From NCBI GenBank assembly GCA_013373175.1, contig JABXII010000011.1, forward strand, positions 113,073 to 177,072: a stretch of DNA of 64,000 bases, read 5' to 3'. Below are positions 16,802-25,795 of the stretch, one piece after another. The notes beneath the pieces are model-generated. The model saw only the letters and a list, made by a program, of their open reading frames with translations, was not told the origin of the DNA and ran no database searches. The DNA is from Campylobacteraceae bacterium (lineage in GTDB: Bacteria > Campylobacterota > Campylobacteria > Campylobacterales > Arcobacteraceae). How positions within the stretch are numbered: position 1 is the first letter of the stretch; the number at the start of each line of letters is the position of its first letter. The position numbers and the translations under genes were made by a program.

Positions 16802-18139
16802 TTGAGTTATTCAAAAAAGAGATATTTAACATATCTAATTATCACTATAGTAGTATTTGCAATACCTTTTATTAAAATAAATGGTAACCATATACTTCTT
16901 TTATCTTTTGATAAAATGCAATTTCATTTTATAGGTTTAGTATTTAATATGAATGAGCTTTATGTTATGCCATTTTTATTAATGCTTTTATTTATAGGAA
17001 TCTTTGCTATGACATCTATGTTTGGTAGAGTTTGGTGTGGTTGGGCCTGTCCACAAACTATCTTTAGAGTTATTTATAGAAACTTAATTGAAACAAAGAT
17101 TTTAAGTCTTAGAAGAATTAAAAATAAGCAAAAAGATATTGACTATTCTAAAACATCTACAAAGATTAAAAAATACATTTCTTTAGTTATTTGGGGTATT
17201 TTATCCCTTGTTGCAGCAATGAACTTTATGTGGTATTTTGTTCCACCAGAAGACTTCTTTAAATATGTAATGAATCCTAATGAACACTTTTTATTAATTA
17301 TGTTTGTAATAAGTATAGCTCTGTTTTTAATATATGATATTGTTTTCATGAAAGAACACTTCTGTACATATGTTTGTCCATATTCAAGAATTCAATCAGC
17401 ATTATATGATGATGATACAAAACAAGTTGTTTATAACACAAACAGAGGTGGAGAGATATATGAAAATGGTGCAAAATCAATCTTTGATGTAAAACAATGG
17501 AGTGGTAACCAAGAGTGTACGACTTGTGAAGCTTGTGTTAAAATTTGTCCTACACATATTGATATTAGAAAAGGACTACAAGTTGAGTGTATAAACTGTC
17601 TAGAGTGTTCTGATGCTTGTGCAACAGTTATGGGAAAACTTGGTAAAAAATCATTAATTGACTGGGGAAGCACAAATACAGTTATTAATAAAAAAAGATC
17701 ACCAATTTTTTCAATAAAAAATGTAGTTTATATGCTGTCACTACTTGCATGTTTATTATTAGCAATTTTCTATACAGGAGAAAAAGAAGATTTCTTAGTA
17801 AATGTGAATAAGACTACAAAATTATATGGTATCAAAGAAGGAACAGTTACAAATAACTATTTACTAACAATTCATAATACAAATAAAAAAGAGTATACCT
17901 TTGAAGTAGAAGTTCTTGACCCAAGATTTGAAGTAAAAAGATATAGAGCTTTAAAATTAAAACCAAAACAGAGACTAAAAACAGTATTAATCTTAAATAC
18001 TACAAGAAAATTAGCCTCAACAAATAGAAAAGATACTCCATACAAAACAAAAATAAAAATCTTTGCAAAAGAGAACAAAGATATTAGTATTGTAAGAGAG
18101 TTGTCTTTTATCTATCCAAGAAGAGATTTACTTAAATAG
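16802..18139 (+). CDS. ccoG: Cytochrome c oxidase accessory protein CcoG (FixG/RdxA)
   Basis: A 445-residue membrane Fe-S protein needed for copper delivery and assembly of cbb3-type cytochrome oxidase. Seen are an N-terminal set of membrane spans, the RVWCGWACPQTIFR loop, CTYVCPYSRIQSALYD, two 4Fe-4S motifs (CTTCEACVKICP and CINCLECSDAC), another span near residue 305, and a C-terminal Ig-like FixG domain. The start is TTG at 16802: AGGAGG ends six bases before it and no ATG fits. The cco structural genes are not in the window. It overlaps the convergent kinase gene by 8 bases. Confidence 0.93.
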   Translation: MSYSKKRYLTYLIITIVVFAIPFIKINGNHILLLSFDKMQFHFIGLVFNMNELYVMPFLLMLLFIGIFAMTSMFGRVWCGWACPQTIFRVIYRNLIETKILSLRRIKNKQKDIDYSKTSTKIKKYISLVIWGILSLVAAMNFMWYFVPPEDFFKYVMNPNEHFLLIMFVISIALFLIYDIVFMKEHFCTYVCPYSRIQSALYDDDTKQVVYNTNRGGEIYENGAKSIFDVKQWSGNQECTTCEACVKICPTHIDIRKGLQVECINCLECSDACATVMGKLGKKSLIDWGSTNTVINKKRSPIFSIKNVVYMLSLLACLLLAIFYTGEKEDFLVNVNKTTKLYGIKEGTVTNNYLLTIHNTNKKEYTFEVEVLDPRFEVKRYRALKLKPKQRLKTVLILNTTRKLASTNRKDTPYKTKIKIFAKENKDISIVRELSFIYPRRDLLK

Positions 18140-19451
18140 CTTTCTCAATAATAAGACAGAAGCAAGTACCTTTTTCTAAAGGTTTTGCTTCAATCTTTCC
18201 ATCAAAACTCTTTTCAATAATAAGTTTAGATAAATAAAGTCCTAATCCTGTACCTTCTTCTTTTGTAGTGAAATAAGCTTCAAATAGTTTTTCTTCATTT
18301 CTTTTACTAATACCCTTTCCATTATCTTTTATATTTATTATTACATCAGCTGAAGTTGAGTCAATACTTATATCAATAAGAGGTTTTTCAATATCTTTCA
18401 AAGCATCACTTGCATTAGAAACAAGAGATAGAATAACTTGCGAAAGTTCATTTTTACTTCCAAATACTTGGATGTTTTCATCCTTTAAAAAGTTTACTTT
18501 ATATTGGATATTTCTTTTTTTCAAATCTTCATTTAAAATAGACATGGTATTTAAAATAGCATCTTTAACTAGGAATTTCTCTTTTTGTTTTGAAGGAGTA
18601 TAAAACTCTTTAAACTCTTCAACTGTATTTGATAAAAACTCTAATTGCTCTTTTGCTTGGGAATACTTTTTAGTAAAATATTTTTCATCTAGGTTTTCAT
18701 TTTCATATCTTTTTTTTAGGTTTATCAAAATATATGAAAGGTTGTTAAGTGGTTGCCTAAATTGATGGGCAATATTTGCTAACATCTCTCCACTTTTTGC
18801 CATTTTTGATTGTTGTAAAAGCATATTCTCAAAGTTTTCATTTTTTTGTTCAAGTCGGTTATATCTATGGGAAACTGAAAAGGTAAATAAAATAGCTTCA
18901 ATGGCAAAAGCAATAAGAACAATATCAAAATAATGATTCTGTTCATAATAGCTTTTAAAATCAAAAACAAAAAGAGTAAAACAGAAGATTGACCATCCTA
19001 GGGTATAGATAAGAGTTGGGCCAAAGTTTTTTAAATTAAAGATTATAGAGATAAAAAGTATTCCATAAATAATTGTAAAAGGTAAATACTCAAAAAGTAT
19101 ATAATGATAAAATGCAGTTAAAATAACTACATTTAAAAGTATTGTATTTATAATTAAATCTTTATAATTTTTTGAGTTTGGAATAAATTTACCCTCATAA
19201 AAGTTTATAGCAAAAACTAAAGCAAGTAAAGTTGCAAAAAGTAGTGAAATCTGTTCTACAAAATGGGGAATATCAAATAATGAACTATATGACACAATAT
19301 ATATAAGAGAGAAAATTTGCATTAAACAATAAGAGATATAGAAAATCTCTTTTGAATATATATATCTAATAAAAGTATATGCAATTGTCATAATAACAAT
19401 TCCAAAGGTTATTCCATAAAGAAGTATTATATTTAAACTATCTAGGCTCAA
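18132..19451 (-). CDS. Sensor histidine kinase with a seven-helix membrane module
   Basis: A 439-residue kinase. The first 195 residues are about seven hydrophobic helices resembling the 7TMR-DISM membrane block but without its periplasmic domain. A short coiled linker leads to the phospho-acceptor ANIAHQFRQPLNNLSYIL (near residue 228) and an HATPase domain with NASDALKD, IKDNGKGI and GTGLGLYLSK. It overlaps the response regulator gene upstream by 14 bases, so they are a pair. The signal is unknown. Confidence 0.88.
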   Translation of the reverse strand: MSLDSLNIILLYGITFGIVIMTIAYTFIRYIYSKEIFYISYCLMQIFSLIYIVSYSSLFDIPHFVEQISLLFATLLALVFAINFYEGKFIPNSKNYKDLIINTILLNVVILTAFYHYILFEYLPFTIIYGILFISIIFNLKNFGPTLIYTLGWSIFCFTLFVFDFKSYYEQNHYFDIVLIAFAIEAILFTFSVSHRYNRLEQKNENFENMLLQQSKMAKSGEMLANIAHQFRQPLNNLSYILINLKKRYENENLDEKYFTKKYSQAKEQLEFLSNTVEEFKEFYTPSKQKEKFLVKDAILNTMSILNEDLKKRNIQYKVNFLKDENIQVFGSKNELSQVILSLVSNASDALKDIEKPLIDISIDSTSADVIINIKDNGKGISKRNEEKLFEAYFTTKEEGTGLGLYLSKLIIEKSFDGKIEAKPLEKGTCFCLIIEKAI

Positions 19452-20121
19452 TTTTATAACCTGTGCCTGAAAGGTTTACGATTAAATCTTTAGGAATTTT
19501 ATTTTTAAGATTTTTAATAACTGTTTTTAAAGCATCTTTACTCATGACACTATCCTGCCAAACATAGCTTTCTATCTCTTCATATCTTACAAATCTATTT
19601 AAATTTTTACTAAGTAAGTACAATAAGTCTTGTTCTTTTTTTCTAAGTTTGACTATCTCGTTTTTTATTAAAAGTACTTGATTAAAAATATCAAAGGTAG
19701 TATTCTCATCTAGTTTTATTATATTTGAATTAGAGTTTTTAAGTGTTTCAACACATATTTCAAGGGCTTTATTAAGTTCATATTCACAAATAGGTTTAGT
19801 AAGATATTTTACAAGTTGTAATTCAATAGCCTCAAACAGATACTCTTTAGTTGAAAAAGCAGAAAGAATAATAACCTGTGTTTCTTTATCTTTTTGTCTT
19901 ATTCTTTTTACAAACTCTAAGCCATTTAGCTTTGGCATTTGAATATCTGTAATTATTATTTGAGGTTTATGCTTTTCATAAATCTTTAAAGCACTTAAAG
20001 CATCAGCTGCTTCATAAATCTCTTCAAAATAATTTTCTAGATATTCAACACCGTTTTCTCTAGCTATATCATCATCTTCAACATATAATATTTTTATGTT
20101 TTTTGTCAATTCTTTATTCAT
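19438..20121 (-). CDS. Response regulator with winged-helix output domain
   Basis: A 227-residue regulator: receiver domain with acidic pocket VEDDD and phospho-Asp D59 (IIITDIQMPKLNG), the conserved K in YLTKPI, and an OmpR-like C-terminal DNA-binding domain (LRKKEQDLLYLLSKN, ending LSGTGYKIE). It is the partner of the kinase encoded next to it and overlapping it. Targets are unknown; the ferritin-like gene upstream is on the same strand but separated by 41 bases. Confidence 0.9.
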   Translation of the reverse strand: MNKELTKNIKILYVEDDDIARENGVEYLENYFEEIYEAADALSALKIYEKHKPQIIITDIQMPKLNGLEFVKRIRQKDKETQVIILSAFSTKEYLFEAIELQLVKYLTKPICEYELNKALEICVETLKNSNSNIIKLDENTTFDIFNQVLLIKNEIVKLRKKEQDLLYLLSKNLNRFVRYEEIESYVWQDSVMSKDALKTVIKNLKNKIPKDLIVNLSGTGYKIEPR

Positions 20122-20162
20122 ATATTAGTATATCTAGTAATTGCTATAGGAAATATATGTTA

Positions 20163-20474
20163 TTAACTATCCTTAGTCATTTCTTCTTCATTTCCAACAA
20201 CATTACCGTCTTTAAAAAGAAACTCTCTAAGCATTTTATCCCAAACCGGAGAGTTTTTTCTTAACCATTCTATCCCCATACATGCATGTTCAATCTCTTC
20301 ATCACGATTATGTTCCATAATAGCTTTTGCTTCTGGGTCAGTTGCGCATTCTGCTCTTTGGTTGTACCAATCAACTGCTTCAAGCTCTTCCATAGTACTT
20401 TCTATCATTCTATGATAATCTTTTGCAAAGTCCGAAAGTTGATTTGGATCTTCATGATATCCTTCATGTGCCAT
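20163..20474 (-). CDS. Encapsulin-type ferritin-like protein (EncFtn), no cargo tag seen
   Basis: A 103-residue two-helix protein matching the encapsulated ferritin family: MEELEAVDWYNQR and HNRDEEIEHACMGIEWLR align with the ferroxidase residues known for the Rhodospirillum protein (here E30, Y37, E60, H63). The family forms annular decamers that oxidise Fe(II) inside encapsulin shells. Here the C terminus ends GNEEEMTKDS with no LTVGSL-like encapsulation peptide, and no shell gene is in the window. It may act free in the cytoplasm or pair with a distant shell. AAGGAG precedes the ATG. Confidence 0.85.
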   Translation of the reverse strand: MAHEGYHEDPNQLSDFAKDYHRMIESTMEELEAVDWYNQRAECATDPEAKAIMEHNRDEEIEHACMGIEWLRKNSPVWDKMLREFLFKDGNVVGNEEEMTKDS

Positions 20475-20583
20475 AATTACTCCTTTTTTTTATTTAAGTA
20501 AAAAACATAACATAAAGAATTTTATATTTATATTAGAATTTTATATTAAAAAGCTTTTAATATATTTACTACTTAGTAGTTGG

Positions 20584-20589
20584 TATAAT
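20584..20589 (+). promoter_or_regulatory. -10 box of the phosphomannomutase operon
   Basis: TATAAT, 22 bases before the start of the mutase gene. A small palindrome ACTACTTAGTAGT (20568-20580) lies immediately upstream. No convincing -35 is visible. Confidence 0.45.
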
Positions 20590-20611
20590 AATAAGAAAAT
20601 CAAGGTCTTAT

Positions 20612-22018
20612 ATGGTAAATAAATCAATTTTTAGAGAGTATGATATTAGAGGAATTGTTGGTAGTGAATTAAATAAAGAATCAGTAAAACTTATTGGATA
20701 CTTTTTTGGTAAGAAAGTTTTCAAAAAATTTGGTGAAAACTCTTATGTTGCAATAGGTTATGATGCAAGAACTCACTCACCTGAACTTTTCTCTTATTTA
20801 GCAAGTGGATTAAATGCTTCTGGATGTAAAGTACTAAATATGGGAATGGTAGCAACTGGAATAAACTACTTTGCAAACTATCAAACTTTTAATATTGAAA
20901 ACAAAGATATAACGCCTACTGCTTCTATTATGATAACAGGAAGTCACAATCCAAGCCAATACAATGGATTTAAAATAACTTTTGATAAAAAACCTTTCTT
21001 TGCTGAAGAAATTTACTCTTTAGGTGATGAGATTATTGCTTCAAATATAGAGATTGAAGATAATGATAAAGCCTATGAAATAGATGTTAAATCTTTATAT
21101 GTAGATTACATGTTAAAAGAGTTTTCTTCTTTAAAAGGCATGAAAGAAAAAATCATAATTGACTGCGGTAATGGCGTAGCTGACACCGTTTTGACACTTC
21201 TTTTAGATAAACTACAATTGAATTATGAAGGTTTATATTGCGAACCAGATGGAACATTTCCTAATCATCACCCAGACCCAAGTGTTGAAGAAAACTTAGT
21301 GGATATTAAAAAGAAACTAGAAGGTGATTTTGATTATGGATTTGCCTATGATGGAGATGCAGACAGAATTGCATTTTTAACAAAAAAGCATAATGTTAAA
21401 GGTGATATTATGGCTTTATTATTCTCAAAAGATATTGAGAACCCTATTGTTGTAGGTGAAGTAAAATGTACACAAGTGATGTATGACCTTATAAATCAAA
21501 GAGGTGAAGCTCATATGTATAAAACAGGGCACTCTAATTTAAAAGTAAAATTAAAAGAGGTAAATGCTCATTTAGCAGCTGAGGTTTCTGGACATATCTT
21601 CTTTAATGATAGATATTACGGTTTTGATGATGCAATTTATGCAACATTTAGAACTTTAGAGCTTATCAAAAATGGAATGGATATTGATAAGGAAATAGAA
21701 GCTTTACCACAAACATACTCAACAGAAGAAATAAAAGTTGAAACAACAGAGGATGAGAAGTTTATTTTAATAGATAAATTAAAAACACTTTTACAAAATC
21801 CTCCTGCAGGTTTCCCAAAAATAAAAGACATCATTGATGTAGATGGTGTTAGAGTTATTTTTGATAAGGGATGGGGTTTAGTAAGAGCATCAAATACTAC
21901 TCCCGTACTTGTTACAAGATTTGAATCAACTGATGAAAATGAAGCAAAAGAGTATGAAAGACAATTAAATAACTTAATAAAAGAAGCGAAAGATGAACTT
22001 AGTAGCACTTCAAACTAA
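20612..22018 (+). CDS. Phosphomannomutase/phosphoglucomutase (AlgC/ManB family)
   Basis: A 468-residue alpha-D-phosphohexomutase. It opens with IFREYDIRGIVG, carries the phosphoserine loop TASIMITGSHNPSQYNGFK, the magnesium loop YDGDADRIAF, the sugar loop AEVSGHIFF and the C-terminal phosphate loop RASNTTPVLVTR. It interconverts hexose 1- and 6-phosphates for LPS and polysaccharide precursors. The nitrilase gene overlaps its end by 26 bases and the phosphatase follows, so the three form an operon. Confidence 0.92.
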   Translation: MVNKSIFREYDIRGIVGSELNKESVKLIGYFFGKKVFKKFGENSYVAIGYDARTHSPELFSYLASGLNASGCKVLNMGMVATGINYFANYQTFNIENKDITPTASIMITGSHNPSQYNGFKITFDKKPFFAEEIYSLGDEIIASNIEIEDNDKAYEIDVKSLYVDYMLKEFSSLKGMKEKIIIDCGNGVADTVLTLLLDKLQLNYEGLYCEPDGTFPNHHPDPSVEENLVDIKKKLEGDFDYGFAYDGDADRIAFLTKKHNVKGDIMALLFSKDIENPIVVGEVKCTQVMYDLINQRGEAHMYKTGHSNLKVKLKEVNAHLAAEVSGHIFFNDRYYGFDDAIYATFRTLELIKNGMDIDKEIEALPQTYSTEEIKVETTEDEKFILIDKLKTLLQNPPAGFPKIKDIIDVDGVRVIFDKGWGLVRASNTTPVLVTRFESTDENEAKEYERQLNNLIKEAKDELSSTSN

Positions 22019-22715
22019 AACAAGTGATGATTTTAAAAAGAATTTAAAAAATTTAAAAGAACAGATTCAATCATGTGAAGATGGTTCTTTTATTTTAGCG
22101 CCAGAAGTATGTTTAACAGGTTTTGCATATGATAGAATGGATGAAGCAGCAGAGTTTGCTCAAAAGGCTATTAAAAAACTAAAAAAATACTCAGAAAATA
22201 AAACTATTGCAATAACTCTTATTGAAAAAGAAGATATTGATTTTTTTAATACTTTATATATTTTTCATAATAAAAAAATAGTACATGCCCAATCAAAACA
22301 TAAACTATTTCCTTTAGGAGATGAGCCTGCACACTTCTCAAAAGGTAAACTAGAAAATATGAAAATAATCGATATAGATGGAGTTAAAGTAGCTACTTTA
22401 ATCTGTTTTGAGGTTAGATTTCCAAAGTATTGGTTAAAGGTTTTAGGAGCTGATTTAATTTTAAACCCATCAATGTGGGGAATAAAAAGAAAATCTCATT
22501 TTGAAACTATGACAAAAGCTCTTGCAGTAGCAAACCAATGTTATGTATTAGCTGCAAATAGTGCAGATGACAATATGGCAAAAGGAAGTGGAATAATTAC
22601 TCCATGGGGAGATGAATATAGAGATGATTCAAAAGAAAAAATTGAACATGAAATGCAACTTTCAGAGATAAAGAAGATAAGAAAATATATTGATATAGGA
22701 CTAAAGAAAAAATGA
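21993..22715 (+). CDS. Carbon-nitrogen (nitrilase) family hydrolase
   Basis: A 240-residue nitrilase-fold amidohydrolase with the Glu-Lys-Cys triad in ILAPEVCLTGFAYDR, QSKHKLFPLGDEPAHF and ATLICFEVRFPKYW. Substrate is uncertain; omega-amidase-like or N-carbamoyl hydrolysis are possible for this small clade. The start lies inside the end of the mutase gene, and the stop overlaps the phosphatase start by 4 bases. Confidence 0.85.
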   Translation: MNLVALQTKTSDDFKKNLKNLKEQIQSCEDGSFILAPEVCLTGFAYDRMDEAAEFAQKAIKKLKKYSENKTIAITLIEKEDIDFFNTLYIFHNKKIVHAQSKHKLFPLGDEPAHFSKGKLENMKIIDIDGVKVATLICFEVRFPKYWLKVLGADLILNPSMWGIKRKSHFETMTKALAVANQCYVLAANSADDNMAKGSGIITPWGDEYRDDSKEKIEHEMQLSEIKKIRKYIDIGLKKK

Positions 22716-23158
22716 GTAAATCCATAATCTTTGTTTGTTTAGGAAATATTTGTAGGTCACCACTTGCTGAAGGTATAGCAAAAGAGTATATAAAAAGCAA
22801 TAATCTTGATATATATATTGAAAGTGCTGGAACAGGAGATTGGCATATAGGTGAACCTCCTTGTGATAACTCAATAAAAGTAGCCTCTCAAAATGGTATT
22901 GATATCTCTAATCAAAGAGCAAAACAAGTAAAAAAAGAAGATTTTGAAAAGTTTGATTATGTAATTGGGCTTGATGATTCAAATGTGCAAAACCTAAAAA
23001 AACTTGGATGTAAAAATGTTTTAAAGATAGGTGATTATGGATATGAAGGTAAAGATGTGCCTGATCCATACTTCTTTGATGGTTTTGAAGGCTTTGATAA
23101 AGTCTTTTCAATGATAAATACTTGCACAAAAAACTTTATAGATACAATTAAAAACTAG
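22712..23158 (+). CDS. Low-molecular-weight protein tyrosine phosphatase
   Basis: A 148-residue LMW-PTP. The C-x5-R-S loop is CLGNICRS at residues 9-16 and the general acid is in the late DVPDPYF. Such enzymes counter bacterial tyrosine kinases in polysaccharide export, which would fit co-transcription with a sugar-phosphate mutase; that link is inference. A terminator follows the stop. Confidence 0.92.
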   Translation: MSKSIIFVCLGNICRSPLAEGIAKEYIKSNNLDIYIESAGTGDWHIGEPPCDNSIKVASQNGIDISNQRAKQVKKEDFEKFDYVIGLDDSNVQNLKKLGCKNVLKIGDYGYEGKDVPDPYFFDGFEGFDKVFSMINTCTKNFIDTIKN

Positions 23159-23162
23159 TTTA

Positions 23163-23200
23163 AAAGCTAAATTTTAGAAAAAAATTTAGCTTTCTTGCTC
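23163..23200 (+). terminator. Terminator of the mutase-nitrilase-phosphatase operon
   Basis: Perfect 12 bp arms at 23163-23174 and 23182-23193 with a 7-base loop, then TTGCTCTTTT. The rest of the gap to 23435 is AT-rich; GTACTT...AAGTAC (23379-23399) forms a small hairpin in the likely leader of the next gene. Nothing else is recognised. Confidence 0.75.
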
Positions 23201-23435
23201 TTTTCATTAAAAAAAACAAAATTACAATTTAAAAAAACTATTAAAAAAAAGCTCAAAAAAAGCCACTTTCTCATAGGCTGAAACTATATTAAGAAAATTT
23301 TAAGTTTCTTTTTCAAATTTGGATTTATAATTCCAATATAGAATAAGGAGTTCAGCAAAAGAGAATTCAACTTTTGGTGTACTTGAGTTAATTAAGTACG
23401 TTTAAATGCAGTCTTATTAAGTAGGAGACACATAA

Positions 23436-23690
23436 ATGTTAAAGAAAATTGCTTTTTTAGCTTTTTTATCAATTGCAATATTAAATGCAAATCAAAATTT
23501 AGAACAAACAATTGAAGATAAATATGCTTCTTGTGAAAAAAAATATGATGAGTGTATTACTCAATGTGAAGAAAAAAATGGTTCTTTTGAAGAATGTAGT
23601 GCTAATTGCGAAACTAAACTATATGCTTGCCAAGCAGAAGTTGAAGAGGCTTTAGACAAAGCAATCGAAAAAGAAGAGCCAACAAACTAA
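23436..23690 (+). CDS. Small secreted cysteine-rich protein
   Basis: An 84-residue protein I do not recognise. It has a signal peptide (MLKKIAFLAFLSIAILNA) and a short helical mature part with six cysteines in spaced pairs (ASCEKKYDECITQCEEK, then EECSANCETKLYAC), rich in Glu and Lys. Periplasmic disulfide or metal binding is possible but not shown. TAGGAG is well placed before the ATG. Codon use looks like that of its neighbours. Confidence 0.75.
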   Translation: MLKKIAFLAFLSIAILNANQNLEQTIEDKYASCEKKYDECITQCEEKNGSFEECSANCETKLYACQAEVEEALDKAIEKEEPTN

Positions 23691-23733
23691 TAAATAATAT
23701 ACCTTATTCTATGCAATTTTAGAGGGCATTAAA

Positions 23734-24849
23734 ATGAGATTTAGAAAGTTATCTATGCAGAAGTCATCAAAGCTTATAGATGAGATTGAAAACTATACTT
23801 CTTTTTTAGATACATTAAAACAGTTAATTAGAGTACCATCAGTAATAGGGTATGAACACTCATTTTTCTTATATTTAAAACGAGAGTTAGATGAGTTAGG
23901 AATAAAAACAGAATATTATGATGGGTTATTAGTCGCACAAGGAAACGAGCCAACAAATGGAATGTTAAGTGCACACATAGATAGACATGGCTTAGTTTGT
24001 ACTGGACCAAATGAGTTTCAATTTGCAGCTTATCAAAGTAAAAATAGAAATGATCTAAAAGGAAACTCAGTATCAGAACAAACATACCAAGCTATTGCAT
24101 CAAGATTTTTAAATCAACAAGTTCAAGCGTATGAACCTTGGGCTGGAAGTTATTTAGGTATTGGTCAGATAACTGATGTTTATATGAATGAGCAAATAAA
24201 CAACCTAATGTTTAAAGTAAAAGGTTTAGAACATTTACTTCCAGGTACGCCTGTTGCTTTTGTAGATAAGTTAGAAGTTAATGATGAACTAATAAGTGCA
24301 CAGTTAGACAATGTTATCTCTGCTGCAATTATAATATACCTATACCAAAACGGTTACCAAGGTACTGCTTTCTTTACTGCACAAGAGGAAGCAGGTAGAA
24401 GCTGGAGGTTTGTATATGATTGGTTCAAAAAGAATGAAATGACAACTTCTGAACTTTTAGTTTTAGATACTAGTCCTTATAACACAAGGCAAGAAGCTGA
24501 AGTTCAAGATATAGTTCTAAGAAATAGAGATGCGAATGCAAGATTCAAGTCTCCATTATTGAAGCTTTTAAAGAATTTTTGTCATAAAAATAATATAGCT
24601 ATTTCTTGTAAAGATGTCTATATTCAAGAACAAAACAAGTTATTAAACCAAGAGGAACAACCTTTATTATCTTTAGGTAGTACAGAGCTTGGAAGAATAG
24701 TAAAAGAGTCAAAAGGTTCAATACAAGGTACAACTTTACAGTTACCTACAACTGGTTACCATACAGTTGAAGAAACTACAACAGTAAAGTCTATTAAAAG
24801 TGTATTGTATATATTAAAAAATTTATTAATAAAAGAAAATGAAAACTAA
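23734..24849 (+). CDS. M42/M20-like zinc aminopeptidase
   Basis: A 371-residue metallopeptidase. Metal and catalytic residues appear in order: LSAHIDRHGLVC (His and Asp), SAQLDNVISAAI (bridging Asp), FFTAQEEAGRSW (Glu-Glu), LVLDTSPY (Asp) and a late TTGYHTVEETT (His). This order fits the M42/M20 co-catalytic zinc peptidases. AGAGGG before the ATG at 23734 supports this start over MQKSSK. The SnoaL-like gene overlaps its end by 11 bases. Substrate specificity unknown. Confidence 0.82.
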   Translation: MRFRKLSMQKSSKLIDEIENYTSFLDTLKQLIRVPSVIGYEHSFFLYLKRELDELGIKTEYYDGLLVAQGNEPTNGMLSAHIDRHGLVCTGPNEFQFAAYQSKNRNDLKGNSVSEQTYQAIASRFLNQQVQAYEPWAGSYLGIGQITDVYMNEQINNLMFKVKGLEHLLPGTPVAFVDKLEVNDELISAQLDNVISAAIIIYLYQNGYQGTAFFTAQEEAGRSWRFVYDWFKKNEMTTSELLVLDTSPYNTRQEAEVQDIVLRNRDANARFKSPLLKLLKNFCHKNNIAISCKDVYIQEQNKLLNQEEQPLLSLGSTELGRIVKESKGSIQGTTLQLPTTGYHTVEETTTVKSIKSVLYILKNLLIKENEN

Positions 24850-25246
24850 AACTAATAAAACCCTTGTAAAAGAGTATTACGAGGAACTTTGGAATAAACA
24901 AAACAAAGAGTACATTGATATTTTGTTCCATGAAGATATTGAATTTCATGGGTCTTTAAATATTGATACAAAAGGCAAAAAAGAGTTTGAAGAGTATATG
25001 GATAAGGTTTTAACTGCAATTCCTAATCTATATCATGGCATTGAAACAATGGTTGAAGAGAATAATTGTATAGCAGTAAAAGCTGTTTATAATGGAACTC
25101 ACAAAGGACAACTTTTTGAGTTTGAAGCAAGCAATAATCGAATCAAATACAATGGAGCTTCATTTTTTAGATTTGAAGATAACAAGATAATTAGTATTTG
25201 GGTATTAGGGGATTTAGCTTCTTTATATAAGCAGTTAAAAAAATAG
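24839..25246 (+). CDS. SnoaL-like NTF2-fold protein
   Basis: A 135-residue protein with the NTF2-like pattern: LVKEYYEELWNKQNKEYIDI, FHEDIEFHG, then EEYMDKVLTAIPNLYHGIE and a terminal strand region ending WVLGDLASLYKQL. It resembles SnoaL-like polyketide cyclase/ester cyclase proteins, many of which have no known substrate. It is translationally coupled to the peptidase gene. Confidence 0.7.
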   Translation: MKTKTNKTLVKEYYEELWNKQNKEYIDILFHEDIEFHGSLNIDTKGKKEFEEYMDKVLTAIPNLYHGIETMVEENNCIAVKAVYNGTHKGQLFEFEASNNRIKYNGASFFRFEDNKIISIWVLGDLASLYKQLKK

Positions 25247-25343
25247 ATTAAGATTGGTGTATTCACATAAGTTGAGTACTTTATACTAACGAGAAGACTT
25301 AGGTTTTACTAATGGTAGTTTGCTGTGATTATAAGGATATAAA

Positions 25344-25568
25344 GTGGCAAGTTATTATGACGAGTTCGACAGATATGAATTCGAAAATCCTTTAAATAGG
25401 ATTATATATGAAATTGTAAATTGCATCAAGTTAAGAAATGATTTTAATGGTGCAGTAGGTTTAATATTACAAAATAAGATAACTTTAGAAGATGTTGCTT
25501 CAAGAACAGTAAGGTTATCACTTAATGATTTTATTACATTAGCAGATACGCTAATTTCAAGGAAGTAA
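25344..25568 (+). CDS. Small hypothetical protein (GTG start)
   Basis: A 74-residue helical protein of unknown function (ASYYDEFDRYEFENPL at the N terminus). The start is GTG, supported by AAGGATATAAA directly upstream. The stop is one base from the next GTG start, so the two small genes are a couplet. No signal peptide or cysteine cluster. Confidence 0.6.
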   Translation: MASYYDEFDRYEFENPLNRIIYEIVNCIKLRNDFNGAVGLILQNKITLEDVASRTVRLSLNDFITLADTLISRK

Positions 25569-25569
25569 A

Positions 25570-25773
25570 GTGGTTGAGTCATTTATTTATGAATTAAGAG
25601 CCAATGATATAAAAGAAAAAGACATTAAAAATATCATGGAAATTGTTAAAAATAGACTTTCTGAAGAGAATGTAGATGCCGAACTTGTTAAGTTAGGTTA
25701 TCAAAAAGTTTTTACAGTGGATTATGATTCTTATGATGAGTTTTATAATTATGATTTAGATGATGAGTCTTAA
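25570..25773 (+). CDS. Small acidic hypothetical protein (GTG start)
   Basis: A 67-residue protein, helical in the first half and ending in an acidic, tyrosine-rich tail (YDSYDEFYNYDLDDES). AAGGAAG inside the end of the previous gene is five bases before the GTG. Not recognised. The last codons form one arm of a strong hairpin shared with the convergent gene. Confidence 0.6.
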   Translation: MVESFIYELRANDIKEKDIKNIMEIVKNRLSEENVDAELVKLGYQKVFTVDYDSYDEFYNYDLDDES

Positions 25774-25787
25774 TTCTCATCATCTAA
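25756..25787. terminator. Hairpin between convergent genes
   Basis: Perfect 12 bp arms (25756-25767 and 25776-25787) with an 8-base loop. There is no clear T run on the plus strand, so efficiency is uncertain. Confidence 0.55.
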
Positions 25788-25795
25788 GAAGTGGT

